From Amorphophallus konjac (Eukaryota > Streptophyta > Magnoliopsida > Alismatales > Araceae), in the NCBI GenBank assembly GCA_022559845.1, contig CM040127.1, positions 28,234,708 to 28,298,707 on the forward strand: a stretch of 64,000 nucleotides of DNA. The letters run 5' to 3'. Under the pieces are notes generated by a model. That model made no database searches and was not told the DNA's origin. It saw only the letters and a list, made by a program, of their open reading frames with translations. The translations under genes and the position numbers were made by a program. Positions 22,055 through 33,924 of the stretch are shown here, piece after piece. Every line of letters begins with the position of its first letter. Within the stretch, counting starts at the first letter, position 1.

Positions 22055-23916
22055 CGGGCGATGACCAAGATCTTTGACGAGCTGCTGTACGGCAAGGTCG
22101 AGTGCTACATTGATGATTTGGTCGTCAAGACCAAGAAAAGAGACGAGCACCTGAGTCACCTCAGGGTCGTCTTCCAAAGGCTCCGGCAGTATGGGCTGAA
22201 GATGAATCCCATGAAGTGGCCTTTGGCGTGTCCAGTGGGAAATTCCTCGGCTTTATTGTTCGGCACAAAGGGATCGAGATCGACCCCCTGAAGGTAAAGG
22301 ACATCCAGGAGCTGCCTCCTCCGAAGAGTCTGGGAGAGCTGAGGTCCCTGCAGGGGCGTTTAGCTTACATCCACAGGTTCATCTCCAACCTGTCAGGGCG
22401 CTGCCAACCCTTCCACAGGCTAATGATGAAGAATGCACCCTTCAGCTGGGGTCACGAATGCCAGCACGCGTTCGACCAGCTAAAGGAGTACCTGAAGACC
22501 CCGCCTGTCCTGGGGGCACCTGTCAAAGGCAGACCGCTGATTCTGTACATAGCGGCCACCGAATATTCACTAGGGGCAATGCTCGCCCAGAACAATGATG
22601 AGGGAAAAGAGCAGGCTCTTTACTATCTCAGTCGAAGACTGGTGGGTGCAGAGGCTAAATACACCCCGATTGAGAAGATGTGCCTCGCCTTGGTCTTCGC
22701 AGTCAAGAAAATGAGACACTACATGCTGTCCCATGAAGTCAGCTTAATATCCAGGGCCGACCCCATTAAGCACATCCTCGTCCAGCCAGTCCCAAAGGGG
22801 CGCCTTGGCAAGTGGGCCGTGCTACTCATGGAGTTTGACATCACCTACGTGCCACAGAGGGCCGTTAAGGGACAAGCCGTCGCGGATTTCTTCGCAGCAC
22901 ACCCCGTGCCCGAAGACTCCCCTTTGGCCACTGAACTACCTGAAGATGAAACACTAGAGGTAGACCAAATACAACAAGCCATCTGGCAGCTTTACTTTGA
23001 CGGGGCCTCAAGAACAGAAGCGACCCCGTCCGGGCGCGCCAAGGTACGAGCCGGAGCAGGGATCGTCCTCAAATCCCCAGACGGAGAGGTCATGCATACT
23101 TCCTGCTGCATTAGCAAGCCCTGCACAAATAATGAGGCAGAATATGAGGCTCTGATCATCGGCCTCCAGGTGGCCCTCCAGTTGGAGATTAAAATGCTCC
23201 AAGTGTTCGGCGACTCGCTGCTGGTCGTCAAGCAAGTCCAGGGACAGTTTGATGTCCGAAAACCTGAGCTGCTCCCTTATCACACTAAGGCAAAGCGGCT
23301 CATGGAGCGGTTCTACCTCCTCAAAATAGGCCATGTCGCCCGAGGGGAGAACGCCCAGGCCGACGCCTTGGCAAAATTGGCAAGCTCACTGGCAGTGCCT
23401 CCAGATGGATCTCTCAGCATCCAAGTAATAAACCAACGCCAAATGCCCAGTATGGTAGAAGAGGAATCAGAAGAAGAAGACCTAGAGGTCACTACAGTGG
23501 AAGCCGTCAGCCTGCCCGACTGGAGAGACCCCTTGATGCAGTGGTTCAAACACCAGCGGTTGCCTGACCGAAGAGAAGAAAAGATCAAGCTAGTCAGAAC
23601 CAAGGACTCTTATGAGCTCCGAAGCGGAATATTATTCCGAATTGTGGCAGATGCCAGGCGGAAGCTGCTCCTCCGATGTTTGTCCACTGAAGAAGCTTGG
23701 AGGGTCATGAAGGAGGTCCATGCCGGGACGGCGGGTGCACACCAGGCGGGACCGAAAATGAAAATTGAAATCAAGAAACTTGGCTACTATTGGCCTGCAA
23801 TGTTCGACGACTGCTGCAAATATGCCAAGTCATGTCAGAAATGTCAGGAGCATGCCGTCATACCCAGAAGGCCTCCCGTGCAATTGCACCCAACGGCGCC
23901 CAGCTGGCCGTTTGCC
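22055..23916 (+). pseudogene. pol: Tat RT C-terminal half, RNase H, archaeal-type RNase H and integrase zinc domain
   Basis: It carries the RT catalytic YIDD (22106-22117) and LKMNP. The frame then shifts at about 22217-22220, where one base is missing before FGVSSGKFLGF. Next is Ty3-type RNase H (ILYIAATEYSLGAML, YYLSRRLVGAEAKYTPIEK, then a connection ending AVADFFAAHP). A second RNase H follows from about 22987 (LYFDGASRTE with the catalytic Asp codon 22999-23001, NNEAEYEALI, FGDSLLVVKQV, GENAQADALAKLA). This second domain is the archaeal-type RNase H that marks the Tat lineage. The integrase zinc domain starts around 23707 (EVHAGTAGAH ... CQKC). Stop TAG 23917-23919 ends the frame where a glutamine precedes WGTD in the family. 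Confidence 0.88.
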
Positions 23917-23919
23917 TAG

Positions 23920-24798
23920 TGGGGAACAGACGTTGTGGGTCCTTTACCCGCGTCTTCCACAGGATGCAAGTACATTTTGGCGGCAACCGACTACTTCTCC
24001 CGTTGGGCAGAGGCTGTAGCCTTGCGGGAGGTCACCGGAGAAATCGTGGTCAGGTTTGTCCGCCGCAACATCATATTCCGGTTTGGCGTGCCCGACCGGG
24101 TTGTGTCGGACAACGGCAGCCACTTCCGTAACCAGAAGGTTTACCGGCTAGCAGAAAAATACAAAATTGATTGGAGGACATCGACCCCTTACAATCCGCA
24201 GGCTAATGGGCTGGCCGAAGCTTTTAATAAGACCCTCTGCACCCTCTTGGCCAAGACTGTCAACTCTAACAAGAAGGACTGGGAAGAGAGGATGTACGAA
24301 GCGCTTTGGGCGTACCGAACCGTATACAAGACCCCAACGGGCTGCTCGCCCTTCTCTCTTGTATATGGCTCAGAAGCAATCGTCCCCGTCGAATTGGAGA
24401 TACCGTCCCTCAGGGTTGCCATTCAGCAGGGGCTTGTCCCCGAAGGGCAGACCAACACCGAGCGAAGGCTCGATGAACTCTCCAGTCTGAAAGGAAAGCG
24501 GCTTCAAGCCCAACAGAATATCCAGGTCTACCAGGCCCGGATCGCACGCGCCTTTGACAAGCTTGTCAAGGAACGCGAATTCAAGAAGGGCGACCTTGTC
24601 ATGGTCAAGAGAAGAGATCTCATGGCGGCCAACCCCAAGGGTAAGCTAAACGAGAACTGGCTCGGGCCCTACGTAGTCCAAAAAGTCTACGAAGGCGGAG
24701 CCTATGTAATTGTCAACCACCGCGGGGAGGTTCAATTCCCGCCTCTTAACGGAAGGCACTTGCGACTGTACCACGCTCCGGCGCCCCCATTCAGGTAA
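23920..24798 (+). pseudogene. pol: Tat integrase core and C-terminal domain
   Basis: It continues in the frame of 22216-23916. The catalytic triad is present: the Asp of WGTDVVGPLP (about 23929), the Asp of VVSDNGSHF (about 24109) and the Glu of NGLAEAFNK (24217-24219). The ALWAYRTVYKTPTGCSPFSLVYG block and a C-terminal domain with FKKGDLVMVKRRD and LGPYVVQKVY follow. It ends at TAA 24796-24798. The domain itself looks intact. Only the upstream stops and the frameshift prevent synthesis. Confidence 0.9.
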
Positions 24799-26001
24799 TA
24801 ATATTACTCTTCGCCCCATTTTGGGTCGGATGTGCGTAATTAATGTCCAACTGATTTGACCACCAGCCGGGTTTCAAAAAAAATATAAAAGAATAATAGA
24901 AGAGAAGAGAGAAAAGAAAAGGCAAAGAAAAAAGAGAGAAAAGAAGCAAAAAAGAAGAATAGAAGGAAAAAGAAGGAAGAAGCAAAAAAAAGAAAAAAAG
25001 AGAGAGCAAAAAAGAAGAATAAAAGGAAAAAGAAGGAAGAAGCAAAAGAGAGAGAGAAAAAAAAAGAGAGAAAAAAAAGAGAAAAAAAAAGAAGAGAAGA
25101 AGAGAAAAAAAGAGAAGAGAAGGAAAAAAAAGGGAGAAAGAAGAAGCCCGAAAAGGGGAACGCCCCCCATTTCCAGTCACCGCCCCGCATCAGCGGGGGT
25201 ACCAAAAATTGATGTAAAAAAAAAAGAAAAAGAAAGAAACAAACTCTTCTCTCCGTCCTTCTTGGGCGGTGAGTACCCCTTTGGCTCGGACCTCCCGTCC
25301 GGGTCATTGACTAAACAAACTCTTCTCTCCGTCCTCCCCGGGCGGTGAGTACCCCTTTGGCTCGGACCTCACGTCCGGGTCATTGACTAAACAAACTCTT
25401 CTCTCCGTCCTCCCCGGGCGGTGAGTACCCCTTTGGCTCGGACCTCACGTCCGGGTCATTGACTAGACAAACTCTTCTCTCCGTCCTCCCCAGGCGGTGA
25501 GTACCCCTTGTCTCGGACCTCCCGTCTGAGTCACTGACTAAACAGATCCTTCTATCTGCCATCTCTGAACGACGAAAAGGGTCTCTGGCCAAACACCCCT
25601 CGCCCAAGGCCAGCACGCGTTACCAATATTACGGCAAAACCAGGGAGTCGCCCGTTCGGTATGGTGGAGTGGTCCCCTTGTCCCCCCCCTGGGAAGGCGA
25701 GCACTCTCCTATACCCTGGCATGGGTCCCTGCCTGGTCCTCCCGAAGCGAAGCCCCGCAGAGGCCCGTACCCTGCCAACGGGTCTCCACACAAAAAATAC
25801 AAGAGCAGGGGAAGAGGAAGAAGAAAACAATATGCAAGGAAGAGAAAGAAGGGTAAGAAAGACAAATGCATACACAAAGAACGCGTGAAATCATAAATGC
25901 CTTGCTCTATTCAAAAGAGGATCGAACTACATGTGCTGCGGGGCATACCCCCGTGTTACATTTTTTTTTAAAAAAAAGAGAGAAATTAAGGGATGCAACG
26001 C
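24799..26001 (+). repeat. Tat 3' region: polypurine stretch and a 76-bp tandem repeat
   Basis: About 24875-25150 is nearly pure A/G on the plus strand (AAGAAG, GAAAAAGA types). Between about 25238 and 25545 four 76-bp units follow (AAACTCTTCT starts at 25241, 25317, 25393 and 25469), each with a CGGACCTCACGTCCGGGTCA inverted segment. No gene is supported; ORFs here are by-products of the skewed composition. Confidence 0.82.
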
Positions 26002-29000
26002 TTAGTCGATGTCCCTGAAGATGTCCTCGAGAGGGAGGATCCCGACCCAAGGGAAGTTTATCCTGTCGCGCAGTCGGCCCCTCAATCCCTCAAGACGGGC
26101 GAGCTCCGCTTCGACGGACACCGTTTCAACGTCGGTGACGGCAAGAGCTTCCCTCGCCTCTGCCACCGCCCTCTCCGCCTCGGCGAGGCCAAGTTTAGCC
26201 GCAGCGAGATAGCCCTCCAGCTCCTCGATCCGGCTCCTGAAGGAATGAACGCTGCCTTCGCCTTCCTCTAAGGCCTTTCCGTGGCATTCTCTACCATAGC
26301 GTCGGGCCTTTAGGACCTGTAGATATTCGTCTGCCTGAGCATCTAGGGCGGCGCGCTCATCAGGAGCTTGAGACTCCAGGAATTCACGGCGCTTGACGTA
26401 CTTCAATAATAGCAAGACCCGCCGTGACCATTCCCCCAGCGGACAGCCAAGCACTTGCAGCGCCCCCGTTAATTACGTCACGATGGTATGCACCTCCCGA
26501 TACGACAGAGAAGCGTCGGCGAGGAGCATCGTCCGTAAAGTGATTAGCATCTGATGGACTGGCGCCTCTGAGGACGTGTGACTAACTGAGGGCACGACCG
26601 GGGGGATGAATTCCACGGTGCTGTCCACCTCTGCCCACAGGTCGGCGTCTACCGCCACTGAAGATGAAGGAAGGGCGAGGGTCAAGTCGCCTGGCCGACG
26701 TAGCTCGACGAGAGGCCCTTGGCCGGCCACTGCCAGGGGAACGGAAAGGACCATTGCCGAGGCCTCCGGTGTCCCCGTCGTTGGGAGTTCCCCAGCCCCC
26801 TCTGCCTCCGTCTGGCCTGACTCTGCCACTGCTCCAAGGGACAGGGGCGCAGGTGCCGTCACCTCGGCTACAGGAGGAGCCTCGAGTAAGGCCGGACCCG
26901 AAGTCGTCACCCATGAGCTTCTCTCTCGCGTCTGGGATTCCTCCAGGTGTGCGCGAAGCCCCGTAAATATTTGCCTCAGGAGCGGGTCCTCCATCTGGGC
27001 CGGGAGCTTCGGGAAGGGCGGAAGTGGAACCATCAGTCGGGGTAGATGTCCCGCTTCCACGAGCGCAGCAAGGCTCTCTGCCCCGGAGCCCAAGACCGGA
27101 GCCGGCCCCTCCACCGCTATCGGGCCAATGCTCGGTCTCCGTTTGGCCACGGCCTTCCGGATACGGCCAGGCGTCTTCCCCGATATCGGTATCGCCTGAC
27201 CATGGGGATGGGGATCAGCTATTCGCCATCTAAAATAAACCATGCAAAAAGGGAGACCGCGGAGCCCGCATACTCACCTCAGCCGCTGGGACGATGCTAC
27301 CCTCAGGTGCGATCTCCCCCTCCTCCAGAGGTTCGCCCGCCGCTTTGGTAGTACCGGAGGGCTCCACGGGCGTTTCCTCTCGAAGGGCGTCAAGTAAAAG
27401 AGCCAACTTGCCCATGCCAACATCGACCCCTGTTGGGCGGTCGATCAACGCAGCCAGGGCAGCCTCCTCTGTGATCTCAAGTTCGACCGGTTCTCGAAAA
27501 TCCTAAAGAAAAAGGAGGGGGGGATAAGGTCGTCAGTCAATCACAAAAAAGGAAAGGGAGAGCCGGCCCAAACAAGCTCACACTCACAGCGCTCTTCCCC
27601 ACAAGGCTCAGGGAGCCGGCAAGTAAGGGGGCCCCGAAGGCCGGCTCGGGCGGCTCCGATGCCCCGGGCACGCCCTTGTCAGGAGCTACTTCGTCGGAAG
27701 AGTAGTTGTAATCTACCTCTTCCCCAGACGGAGACTCGACTGTCGCCGGCTCGGTCTGGACCGGCAAAAGGGCTTCCACTTCAGGGTCTCTACCCAGCAC
27801 ATCCTCCCTCGGGCTAGGCGAGGCTCGCGCTCCGATCTTCTTCCTCCTCACATATGTCAGCGTCTCCGGGAGGTCGAAATCAGGCCACAATGACTTGGTG
27901 GCCGCCGCGGCAACGCCTGTCATGCAAAGGAAAATAAGCCATGTTGAATCCACTAGCCCAAAAAAAAGGGGGGAGCTAACCGTATAGTCGAAAATATTTA
28001 CCCCCTTCAGTTCCTGCGACACGAGATGACCCGCGGGCTTCCTCAACAGGCAAAGCCTTCTCGAGAGTTCCAACCGTACCCTCGCCCGTGAGATAGAAGC
28101 GCATCGTCGCCATGCGCAAAGCTGAGGCCAACTCGGGAGGCCGGTCAACCACAGACGACACGGGCGGCCGATGAATCTCACCAGCTTCGTGGCTCAGTTC
28201 GGTCCGCGTGGCTTCGAATTCTTCGAAGGACAAGACGGGGGCCATCGGCAAGGCTGCCGTCGGAGCCGGGGATGCCTCAGTTCGTCGCCGTTTTGTCGAC
28301 TCTCGCCCGGCCACCTTGGCAGCAGCCAGTGCCTTCTTAACGGGCGACTGTGCCCGGGGCCTCCCCGTTGCCTGCGGCAAGGGAGCTGGAGCCGCCGCCA
28401 GGGTCGCCTCCGCTGGGACCGCAACTTCGCCCATGTCAGGCGTGGGCATGGGCTCTTCCATAGAAGCTGAAACAAAAGAAGTACCCAGGTGTCAGGGCTC
28501 CACTCCAAAATAAAAGGAGGAGGGAGGTTCAAAAGGCATACTAAAGAGCGGGGACGCGGACCGGCAGGTTGGCCTGGCTCGGGACGGGCAGCTTCGAATT
28601 CCTCGAAAGATGGGACTAGTGGTACCGGAGGGACAGCCGTCGGAGCGTTAGCCGATTCTGTCTTCCTCCGCTTTGTGTCCCGCTGCTTAGCTGCCTTGGC
28701 GGCATCCACCGCCTTCTTCACAGGCGATTTAGCCCGGGGCCTCTTCGCAGCCTTGGGCAAGGGAGCCGCGGTCGGGGCCAGCGGTGCTGCTTCAAAATAC
28801 GCAGGCTTCTTCACCAGCCGGAGGAGGTTCCGGTACGTGGCCATCTGCGTGCTGTCAGGATGGTCTGCAAAGAAAAGAGGGGAAAGAACGAACATGCATT
28901 TACGATTAATACCCAACTCACCGCGAAGGCCGCAGTGCTAAGAGACAAAACCGAAAAGCAAGAAGGGACTGAATACCATGCGGGCCAGTGTACAGCCGCA

Positions 29001-31767
29001 GCGTGATCGGCCAGTAGCTCAGGGATGTCTCCTTGTCCCGGAGCGCCGCCTCCCGGACTAGCCAGCAAACGTCTTCAATCGTTTGGCACCGGTCCGTAAG
29101 GTTGGCCAGATCCGCGTGCTTCTTTAAGGAGAGGTGACAGAAAAGGTTAAAGTGGTCCATGCCCCACCCGTCAGCATAATAATAAGGGACGTGCAGGTGC
29201 TTGCCCAGGAGGGAGGCCGTCAGATCCTCGATCTTCATCCCATTCACCCGGAGGAGGACGTATAGCCACGTGGTATCCTTATAGTTCTCGGGCTGTCTCT
29301 CCTCCCGCCTCATAAACGTGCGGTATGGGCAGGCCGGATCCCTCTCTGGACGCCAGCTCTTGGCAGGAGTCCCCTCTTCCTCTATGGGGAATGGGTAATT
29401 GATGAGGTCCAGGCGGTCGCTCCCCACTTGGCACAGGTCCCTCAGCGTCTTCTGGTAATGATCCTTGGCCACCGGGGGTAGCTCCACCTTCGGTGTCGGC
29501 CTCTTATCCCGGGCTTCCCGGTGAGCCACCAGATATGCTGCCACCTCCTTCTCCTGTCTGTTTTTGAGCCGAAGAAGATGGTCTGGCTCAATGTCAAGAA
29601 CCGGCATCGGCTGCCGACTAAGGAATTTCCTCTCGGCCCCATCCCAGCAATCGGTCTTGTGAAGCCGATAGAAGGCCGTCCGGCTATTCCACCACTTAAT
29701 ATAATCCTGGGTCACTCGGGGAACACGACCCAGGGCCGGTACTCTGAAGGAGGCGGAGTCCGCCCGGTGGAAGAAGTCCCACCAGCTCCTGGCGTGCTCA
29801 GCAACTGAGCTCCCCCGGACGCTCCGCATGGGCAGGCCGAACTGTGCATGATAAGTAGGGATATGCTGGTCATACCCAAAATTGCGACCGAACTGGAAGG
29901 GGTAATACGGCTCCAGCAGCACGTTCTCCCCTTTCCTGAACACCAGCACGCTCGGGCGAATTGACAGCGCCCAGTCCCTCAGCTCCGGCTCCAGCAATGG
30001 GCGGATCACATTCTCCTGGCTAATAGGGTGGACGTACCTCTCCACCTGGTCGTCTTTGCATTCCCTCTTGTTGTTCACCAGAGGACTCGAATGTGCCGCC
30101 AGAGTCCAGAAATGAATAGTCCCGACCGCATCCCGGGGGACCGTTGTCAACCGGGCCCGGATATCATACATCCGCATGGAGGTGGAGCCCGGCTCGGCAC
30201 TGGCAAATTCTAACATCCTCGGCATCAGCCCCCAATCCTGGAGAACGCGCGGCGCAAACTCCGGGAACAGCGAGCAGACCCACGCGTTGAAGAAGTGCAG
30301 TGGGCACACATACCGGGCCTGCCGCGGGAACTGGTGCGTGCTGATATCCCCCAGGGCCTTATAAATTAAGCAAAGGGTCGCCGGACACAGCGACAGCCTG
30401 ATACCCCACGCCATTTGACATGCCGGGTAGATGGCATCCGGCCGAATCACTGTCTCGTCGCTGTACGGCATGGCAAATGAGCACAGCCAGTACGTAAGGT
30501 AGGCGGCGCAGTGGGTCTGGGGGTCCAAGCCCATCGGGTTAGGCCCGCTCCGACGCCCTCTGGACGGGATCTTCACGTCGAGTTTCGGCTTCGCGCGTTT
30601 CTTGGGAGCCACGGCAATACCGACGCAGGGGAACTCCTCATACCGCTTCGGCCCGTCGAAGAAATACTCCAGCCACAGGGGCATGCGCACCCTCTTCCTG
30701 TCCCCGCGGGCGGGCTGTTTCCCCTTGTGCGATGCCTGGTACAGCTCCCGGTACGCCTTCATGAGGTACCGATATGAATACCCCAGAGAATAATAACCAT
30801 CCCCGTTGGTCTCATCCTTGATCAAGTCGGGGAGGCATACTTCTTCATAGGGCTCCCCATCAATAGGCAAGCCACTCAGCTGACTGAGACTCCACAAATC
30901 AAGTGAAGTCTCGCCCTATGCCGTGTAGAAGGTATTGGTCTCCGCGCTGAATACCTCTATCATGCCGCAGCAGAGACCCTTAGAGATGGGGTAGCCATAC
31001 CGGGAAGCGTACACGCTATGATAAACACCGACCCGAACCAGCAGCGGAGCATAGTTGAACAACACGTGCTCCGTAAACTCCACCGCCCTCTCCCGGAAGC
31101 TGTGTGCATCCTGAAGCTTCAGCTCCCCAAACCAGCCCAGTGACAGCTCGTACTTGAATCTGATGGCCAAACAGTCCAAGATGAACGGCTCTTCTCTATA
31201 GCCCCACTTCAAGGGAGCCAAGAATAGGCCGAATCGAGGCGCCTCGTTGTGCACCTTTCCGGCAGACAGGTCCCATCTTGCCGGAGTAAACTGAGGCGCC
31301 CGTACCAGCTTGTCTTCGGCCGGCAGCACCCCCTCGATCCCCAGAACTGGCTTCCACTCCCGGGCTTCTCCCACCAGGTACATCAGAATACTCCGGGGGA
31401 TGCTGTACAACAAGCTATCCCGGGCCTGCAATATAGCTTGCTCGGCCTTCTTCACGACCCGGAAATCTCGTCCTTCCCGCGAGCGAAAATGCTTCAGAAA
31501 TCGAACCAGGTGTATGTCCTTCGGGAAGTCCCTCCTGTACTCCTCGGTGACCCGGTCAAATGTGAAGCCGCTGTCAACTCTGGCAAGCCTCTGGAAGTCC
31601 ATGGTCTCCCCGTCAGACTCAGATGACTCTGCCAAAGCGGCTATTTCTGCATGCTCCCGATCCAAGTCCTCCACATTTAACCAGGTAACTGCTGGTACCG
31701 GGCCCCGTGGGATAAGGTCAGCACCAATAGCAGCAGCAGGAGCCGAGGAACCACTTGGGGCAGCCAT
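26002..31767 (-). pseudogene. Antisense spliced gene of the Tat element: plant mobile domain (PMD) protein, two premature stops
   Basis: Minus-strand gene from ATG 31767-31765 to TAG at 26002. Proposed exons: 31767-28977, 28864-28562 (alternative donor at 28542), 28466-28002, 27916-27588, 27502-27278 and 27195-26002. Introns are GT-AG and all junctions keep phase with the donor at 28562, giving about 1768 codons. Exon 1 holds a PMD-like domain (aminotransferase-like, PF10536 type): TFYTA..GETSLDLW, SGLPIDGEPYEE (about residue 297-308), a Leu/Trp-rich segment with ALGDISTHQ, FGRNFGYDQHIP and DYIKWWNSR. The middle exons carry Lys/Arg-rich NLS-like runs (RRKTE, KRRRTE); the last exon has a likely coiled coil (EGYLAAAKLGLAEAERAVAEA). 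In-frame TAG 30918-30916 and TAA 26475-26473 interrupt it. Antisense ORFs in this position are known in Tat elements; PMD identity is from motif reading, and splice sites are predictions. Confidence 0.72.
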
Positions 31768-32039
31768 TTATCTGCAAAGATACACAAATAGAAGATCAGA
31801 ATAAGCCACATGCAAAAGGGAGTGAAAGACTGTAAAGGGGCTTTACTACAAGTCAAATGAACAAGATGTTGCCAATTTCTGATGAAATTTCGGCAGAGTT
31901 TCCCCTAGGCCAGAGGCGTAAGGGGAAAACACGGGTGCGCGTCCACAAGGAGTGACGGCCCCAGCAAAACATGGTGGGCCCCGAGAGGCAACACCAGAAG
32001 TCCGCCGAGCAAAAGTCTCCCTCCCTGGGGCTTAAAGCC
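31768..32039. other. Upstream region of the antisense gene, no feature recognised
   Basis: The 270 bases 5' of the antisense ATG, where its promoter would be expected. I see no clear TATA box. Confidence 0.4.
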
Positions 32040-32465
32040 TCTTCACCGATACACTGCCCAGTGCCTTCCCCGGCACACCCTCCAGCGGTCCTCACCGGCA
32101 CAGCCCCTTGCTATGCTCCCCGGTACACCTCTCCGCCAGTTCCCCGACACACCCCAGCAGGCGCTCCCCGGCACACCCGGTGGCCATCCTCACCGGCACA
32201 CCCCAGCAGGCGCTCCCCGGCACACCCGGTGGCCATCCTCACCGGCACACCCCAGCAGGCGCTCTCCGACACACCCGGTGGCCATCCTCACCGGCACACT
32301 CCAGCAGGCGTTTGCCGGCACGCCCAGAAGGCCCGTCCCCGGCACGCTTCCAACGTCGCTTCCCCGACATGCACATGGGACCTTTCACCGGCACACCCGG
32401 CGAGGCCCCTCGCCGGTGCACCCTAAGGCGCTTTCCCCGGCACCCTTGACACCTCCTCGCCGGCA
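32040..32465 (+). repeat. CCGGCACACC-rich tandem repeat with a 49-bp core unit
   Basis: CCGGCACACC-type decamers recur throughout. Between about 32150 and 32310 they form 49-bp units (CAGCAGGCGCTCCCCGGCAC then ACCCGGTGGCCATCCTCA). The same decamer family reappears in the Tat LTRs (36130-37230, 46560-46930 and 47350-47730). All three frames stay open, so the ORFs here are not evidence of coding. Confidence 0.82.
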
Positions 32466-32489
32466 CAACCGGCGCCCGACGGCCGGAAT

Positions 32490-33079
32490 GAGAAGAGATA
32501 AAGAATGGAGAAGAAGAAGAAAGGAGGAGGGAAAGAAGAGAAACAAGGGGCTAGGGCCCCGTCGCCCCACGGTGGGAAAGGGAAGGAAGGAGAAGAGAAC
32601 GGGAGGAGAAGGGAGGAGAGGGGAAGAATAGAAGACGGGAAGAGAGAAGACGGGGGGCTCCACGGCGGTGCCCTCACCACGACGACGACGACGACGGTGG
32701 CGGAGCGGGCGTCCGGCGCCGGAGAAGAGAAGAAGAAGAGGAATGGGGGGGTGGTGGTTCCGTCTGCCGAAGAGAGAAAAGAGGGAAAGAGGGGGTTCGA
32801 ACGGGGGGTTCAAATGAACCGCCCCCACCCCTTTTATACAAAAAAAAAGGAAAAAAGAAGGAAGAAAGGAGAAAAGAGAAAAGAAAAAAGAAAAAAAGGG
32901 GAAAGGGAAAGGAGGAGAACGAATAAAAAAACAAGAAAAAATAAGAAAAAAAGGAAAGGGAAGAAAAGAAAAAAAAGAGAGAGAAAGAGAAAAGGAAATA
33001 AAAAAGAAGAAGAAGAAAGAAAAGCAAGGGATAAAAAAGAGAACAAAAAAAGGAGAGGGAAATAAATGTATATACATGA

Positions 33080-33123
<44 letters not shown>
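32490..33123 (+). repeat. Purine-rich low-complexity stretch ending in an (AT)n microsatellite
   Basis: A/G-rich sequence (32490-33060, interrupted by a GC-rich CGACGACGACGACG segment near 32680) is followed by an uninterrupted AT dinucleotide run from about 33085 to 33123. Long minus-strand ORFs of Phe/Leu/Ser here are compositional artefacts. Confidence 0.85.
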
Positions 33124-33127
<4 letters not shown>

Positions 33128-33924
33128 CTCATGTATACGCGTGCATACTGGTATCTTCTCACGCATCTGCTCGCACGTGTCAATGTGCGAGTCGATATCG
33201 TACGATAATAGGTGTCTCCGGAGAACGTTCCATCCCCCTGATCCTATGCAAATGGGCGTCCGCAGGGGTGAAGGCGACTCTGCCCTGCAGCTCTATCCTT
33301 GTCATAATATCACTACCCTACCGCCAAATAAGCCCGTCCCTGGCACGTTGCCCTATGCTTTAGTCACCTTCTGTCACGCAAAGCCACCATCACGGACCTT
33401 ACGTCCGGATTGGCAAAACCCCCATCCTTGCGTTGGCATTAGTCCCTTGCCAACGAATAAGTCCCTTTCCGGCGCAAGGCCCCGTGCCCTAGCCACCCAC
33501 TCCGCACAATATGGCCATTATGGACCTTACGTCCGAATCGGCACAGATTCTCCCGTTGCGCTGGCATTCTATTCTTGCCAACGAGTGAACCTTATCTTCC
33601 GGCGCAAGGCTTCGTGCCCTAGCCGACACTCGCATATCACTCACTTAAAAAAAAAGAAAGAAAAGAAAAAGAAGAAAATGGGGTTAAAAATAGAGATACC
33701 CCGCCGGACTTGTCCCCACACAGGGACAAGGGTAAAAATGGCAACAACCCGGCTGTGGTGAAAACCCGAAAGGGCGCTACAGGTAAAATCGGGTACCCCG
33801 CCGCGTGAAAACCCGAGAGGGCGTGTGGGCAAAAGCAAGAGGGGGCCGGTACCGGCGAAAACCCGAAAGGGCGCTTGTATCGGTAATGTGGTACAAAAAA
33901 GAGAAAGAGAAAGAACAGACAAGA
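33124..33924 (+). repeat. Degenerate dispersed repeats in the Tat 3' region, no gene seen
   Basis: Three diverged copies of a block with GACCTTACGTCCG and TTGCCAACGA (about 33385-33620), then three copies of GTGAAAACCCGAAAGGGCG (33758-33880). No coding potential beyond short open stretches. Confidence 0.65.

Noticed and set aside
24840..25307. Phe/Ser/Leu-rich minus-strand ORFs suggesting membrane proteins
   Set aside because: Caused by a long A/G stretch on the plus strand; hydrophobic appearance is compositional.
28542..28561. Stronger-looking donor GTATGC for exon 2 of the antisense gene
   Set aside because: Using it breaks the frame into exon 3, whereas the donor 20 bases upstream keeps phase; retained only as an alternative because this copy is decayed.
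33066..33761. 231-codon ORF starting in the (AT)n run
   Set aside because: Begins with an Ile/Tyr repeat from the microsatellite and continues in diverged retroelement repeats; no domain.
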